64,000 bases of DNA from Kaistella flava (ex Peng et al. 2021) (lineage in GTDB: Bacteria; Bacteroidota; Bacteroidia; Flavobacteriales; Weeksellaceae). Position 1 is the stretch's first letter. Every line of letters begins with the position of its first letter. The stretch is taken from the NCBI RefSeq assembly GCF_015191005.1, contig NZ_CP040442.1:1798001-1862000 (forward strand), read 5' to 3'. Shown here in pieces: positions 61,794 through 64,000 of this stretch. The position numbers and the translations under genes were made by a program. The notes beneath the pieces were generated by a model. That model was not told the origin of the DNA. It worked only from the letters and a program-made list of their open reading frames with translations, and searched no databases.

Positions 61794-61985
61794 CTCAAGG
61801 TTTTAAACTTTGACAAGGTTTTAAAAATGTCCGCTTTATTTTTAGAAATCATCTTTTCATTAAAATTTTAAAATTTTATTACACCAAAGAAATATTTAGT
61901 TTTCAAAATTAATCCATCAGCAAAACCAGACATTTACGCCATCGGTGATTCTACCAAAACAATAGAAGAGTTTCTGGATTATTGA
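61794..61985 (+). pseudogene. Decayed copy of the DUF488 gene start and its upstream region
   Basis: 61905-61985 reads AKPDIYAIGDSTKTIEEFLD then stop, aligned with EKPTIYTIGHSTRTIGEFLE at residues 5-24 of the intact DUF488 protein (63122-63664). The conserved His of IGHST is changed to Asp here. Upstream, TTGACAAGGTT, TTTAAAATTT and CCAAAGAAAT also match the sequence before the intact gene, so leader and promoter were duplicated together. The copy ends at TGA after about 26 codons. MarC lies between the fragment and the intact gene. Confidence 0.75.
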
Positions 61986-62074
61986 ATTCCCTTGCTCCCG
62001 AACGATTCTATTTCGTGGTTTACAGAACACAAAATTTCTAAATTACACTTTCAATCTTTAATTTTTTATGATGA

Positions 62075-62098
62075 CCACACGAAAGGATTCGTGCGGCA
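62075..62098. repeat. Inverted copy of the GCCGCACGAATCC palindrome
   Basis: CCACACGAAAGGATTCGTGC followed by GGCA is the reverse complement of the element at 58706 and 59397 (GCCGCACGAATCCTTTCGTG). The rest of 61986-62236 shows no ORF I can support. Confidence 0.55.
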
Positions 62099-62236
62099 AC
62101 TAGTGAACAAATTAATAATTCCAATATTAAAGTGGTGGAATTTGACCACTTTAAAATAACTTACTAAAAAACTAAACGGTTAAATTTCATAATCTTAATC
62201 TTTTAATCTAAAGACAAGACTTCCATTTAAAAACTT

Positions 62237-62244
62237 TAATTTTG
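62237..62244 (+). promoter_or_regulatory. -7 promoter box of marC
   Basis: TAATTTTG, a TANNTTTG match, 23 bp before the ATG at 62268. Confidence 0.6.
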
Positions 62245-62267
62245 ATAGAGAAAAATAAACCGCTAAA

Positions 62268-62960
62268 ATGACATTTGAATTCAACTCCTTCATCCATTTA
62301 ATATTTATAGGATTTATTGCACTATTCCCGGTTATCAATCCTCTTGGAAGCGCCTTTATTGTAAGTCCCTATTTTTCTGGCTTAGATCGACAAGAACGAT
62401 TGAATGCAATCAAACGAATTTCATTATATGCTTTTTTAATCTGTTTGGTTACTTTGATTATTGGACATTGGATCTTAGAATTATTTGGAATAACGGTTCC
62501 AATTATTCAGTTAGCGGGTGGAATAATGATTTGCAAAACCGGCTGGGAATTCCTTTCACCACCGAAACAAGAAAATACAGAGGAAATCCAAACTGGCAAC
62601 AAAAATCTAAGTCATCAACTGGAAAACAAACTGTTTTTTCCAATTACTTTTCCAATTACTACCGGAGCTGGTACAATCGCGGTTCTCTTTACCTTAAGTG
62701 CGCATGGATCCAGTAAAACCATCTCCCAATACTTGATCAATACGAGTGCGATTATGATTGCGGTATTGGCATTGTGTATTTTAGTATTCATTTGTTATAT
62801 CAATGCCAATCGACTGATTAAGTATTTAGGCTCGCAAAGGGAGAAAATAATTAACAGCATTATGGCTTTTTTAATTTTTTGTGTTGGTTTACAAATCGCA
62901 GTTGAAGGCATTACCCAACTCGCTTTACAGATCATGAAAGTTTTACATCAAGCGAGTTAA
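62268..62960 (+). CDS. MarC family membrane protein
   Basis: A 230-residue MarC/NAAT-family integral membrane protein with about six hydrophobic helices. Signatures are PVINPLGSAFIV in the first loop, RISLYAFLICLVTLIIG, LAGGIMICKTGWEFL, and the FFPITFPITTGAGTIAVLFTLSAHG re-entrant-loop region. Some relatives transport amino acids; the MarC antibiotic-resistance link is disputed, so no substrate is claimed. It sits between a decayed fragment of the DUF488 5' end and the intact DUF488 gene, as if inserted. A palindrome related to the 6758 element follows. Confidence 0.92.
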   Translation: MTFEFNSFIHLIFIGFIALFPVINPLGSAFIVSPYFSGLDRQERLNAIKRISLYAFLICLVTLIIGHWILELFGITVPIIQLAGGIMICKTGWEFLSPPKQENTEEIQTGNKNLSHQLENKLFFPITFPITTGAGTIAVLFTLSAHGSSKTISQYLINTSAIMIAVLALCILVFICYINANRLIKYLGSQREKIINSIMAFLIFCVGLQIAVEGITQLALQIMKVLHQAS

Positions 62961-62998
62961 TTTGTAAATTTAATTTCTGAACTTTCGATTGTGTCATT

Positions 62999-63031
62999 AA
63001 CCTTGTCAAGTTTTGACACCTTGACAAGGTT
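62999..63031. repeat. 33-bp palindrome after marC
   Basis: AACCTTGTCAAG and CTTGACAAGGTT are perfect 12-bp arms around TTTTGACAC. It belongs to the same set as the 33-bp palindrome at 6758 and the copy inside the DUF488 fragment. It may act as a terminator for marC, with limited T residues. Confidence 0.65.
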
Positions 63032-63121
63032 CTTAAAAAGAATGGTTCTCCAGTTAAATAGTTAATCTTTCCATTTAAAATTTCTAATTTTACTAAGCCA
63101 AAGAAATTTCAATTTTATAAA

Positions 63122-63664
63122 ATGAAAGCAGCGGAAAAACCAACCATTTACACCATCGGTCATTCTACCAGAACGATCGGGGAATTTCTGGAAATGTTGA
63201 ATTCATTTAATATTAAAATTTTAGCAGACATTCGAAGACTTCCGGGTTCGAGGAAATACCCGCAATTTAATCAGGACGATTTAAAGAAATCTTTAGAAGA
63301 AAACGGAATCGAATATGTTTATATTGAAGATTTGGGCGGAAGAAGACCAGCGAAAAAAGATTCAAAAAATACAAGTTGGAGAAATAAATCTTTTCAAGGT
63401 TACGCCGATTACATGGAAACCGAATCCTTTGAAAATGGTGCAGCAGAGTTGGCGAAGTTAGCCTTAGAACATCCGACGGCGATGATGTGTTCAGAAGCAG
63501 TTTGGTGGCGTTGTCATCGCTCCATGGTTTCGGATTATTTTAAAGCAAAAGGCTGGGAAGTTTTACATATTATGGCTTTAGGCAAAGTTCACGAACATCC
63601 TTATACTTCTCCGGCGAGAATTGTGGGAGATCAGGTTTTTTATTCTGATGAAAATTCTGGTTAA
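63122..63664 (+). CDS. DUF488 domain-containing protein
   Basis: A 180-residue protein of the DUF488 family, function unknown. It shows the family N-terminus IYTIGHSTRTIGEFLEML and LADIRRLPGSRKYPQF, the GGRR segment, the MCSEAVWWRCHRSMVSDYF motif with its conserved Cys and His, and the basic C-terminus. The Cys-Arg-His arrangement hints at a catalytic or metal role, but no activity is established. It follows marC by 161 bp. A decayed copy of its first ~25 codons lies 1.2 kb upstream. Confidence 0.93.
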   Translation: MKAAEKPTIYTIGHSTRTIGEFLEMLNSFNIKILADIRRLPGSRKYPQFNQDDLKKSLEENGIEYVYIEDLGGRRPAKKDSKNTSWRNKSFQGYADYMETESFENGAAELAKLALEHPTAMMCSEAVWWRCHRSMVSDYFKAKGWEVLHIMALGKVHEHPYTSPARIVGDQVFYSDENSG

Positions 63665-63700
63665 CCTTTTCAAATTCCCTAATAAAACATTAAAAAAGCA

Positions 63701-63913
63701 ATGATGAAAACACAATTTAAAATTGGCGATAAAGTCAAATGGAATTCGGAAGCAGGAAGAGTTTCGGGAACGATTATTAAAATCCATACCAAAGATTTTG
63801 ATTACAAAGGTTACACGCATCATGCTACAGAAGACGATCCGCAGTACGAAATCAAAAGCAGCAAAACCGATCATATTGCAGCGCACAAAGGTTCGGCTTT
63901 AACGAAAGAGTAG
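63701..63913 (+). CDS. DUF2945 (hypervirulence-associated TUDOR-like) protein
   Basis: A 70-residue protein matching the DUF2945/HVA1 small beta-barrel family: FKIGDKVKWNSEAGRVSGTIIKIHTKDF and ATEDDPQYEIKSSKTDHIAAHKGSALTK. The family is of SH3/TUDOR-like shape and unknown function. It begins 36 bp after the DUF488 stop and is probably cotranscribed with it. A second Met at residue 2 is an equal start. Confidence 0.88.
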   Translation: MMKTQFKIGDKVKWNSEAGRVSGTIIKIHTKDFDYKGYTHHATEDDPQYEIKSSKTDHIAAHKGSALTKE

Positions 63914-63920
63914 AGTGAAT

Positions 63921-63985
63921 TTTACCGCAAAAGAAACAAAAGTTTAATGAAGCAAATCAAAAGTTTGCAAAATGTAAATGGAATT
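63921..63985. repeat. Partial dispersed A/T repeat at the right edge
   Basis: ACCGCAAAAGAAACAAAAGTTTA and AAAAGTTTGCAAAATG recall the outer and inner arms of the inverted repeat at 46357. The element is cut off by the window end. Confidence 0.45.
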
Positions 63986-64000
63986 AAGCAGTTACTTTTT

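Overview
The window looks like a chromosomal segment from a low-GC member of the Bacteroidota, most likely Flavobacteriia and the Chryseobacterium/Kaistella group (Weeksellaceae). The evidence is the repeated -7 promoter box TANNTTTG upstream of many genes, a giant secreted protein with a type IX secretion C-terminal domain, a two-gene transketolase, a KTSC-domain J-protein, and dispersed palindromic intergenic repeats typical of this clade. The genus assignment is inference; no rRNA operon is present.

Layout. 1-5.4 kb: 3'-truncated uvrA, a decayed fragment of the 5' end of fhs, a short-chain dehydrogenase, intact fhs and a tRNA-Ala(GGC). 5.4-12.3 kb: a methyltransferase/EamA pair, hisS, a GNAT enzyme, an HRDC protein, a short SSB, an ADP-ribosylglycohydrolase and two uncharacterised proteins. 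12.4-16.2 kb: rpsO, a DEAD-box helicase and a UbiB-type kinase. 16.3-22.9 kb: a minus-strand purine block (purM, purN, purH, purD, then guaA). 23-27.5 kb: a VWA protein with a MoxR-like AAA ATPase, an acidic hypothetical and a ribosome-hibernation (HPF-like) protein. 27.8-35.7 kb: a zinc-finger/flavin monooxygenase fusion, a J-domain/KTSC protein, tyrS, a desaturase, a folB-folK fusion, a FolM-like SDR and a flavodoxin-reductase-like protein. 36-44.4 kb: asnB, the T9SS cargo, a GMC oxidoreductase and an RsmB/RsmF-type rRNA methyltransferase. 44.9-52.1 kb: two MFS pumps, pirin, an NAD(P)-binding protein, catalase, a TMEM175-like channel and a small GNAT. 52.8-64 kb is the most accessory part: a sodium/solute symporter with a GIY-YIG/DUF4357 protein, hicAB, split transketolase, a 32-aa membrane-peptide gene, a RelE/ParE-type toxin-antitoxin pair, a BCCT transporter, marC, a DUF488 protein and a DUF2945 protein.

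The most unusual signal is structural. Four small cassettes (the SDR, hicAB, the RelE/ParE pair, marC) each sit between two imperfect direct copies of the terminator, promoter or 5' coding region next to them. In two cases the upstream copy is a recognisable decayed fragment of the start of the gene that is intact downstream (fhs, DUF488). This suggests a recurrent insertion or replacement route that duplicates host intergenic/5' sequence and leaves no transposase or integrase.

Two compact units with their own -7 box, a tiny ORF and a terminator are proposed as unannotated small-protein genes: 24 aa at 22997-23071 and 32 aa at 58441-58539. Two genes (the DEAD-box helicase and the DHA2-type MFS pump) have a consensus -7 box ending exactly four bases before the ATG, which predicts leaderless or near-leaderless mRNAs. 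No CRISPR array, prophage, IS transposase or rRNA gene was seen.
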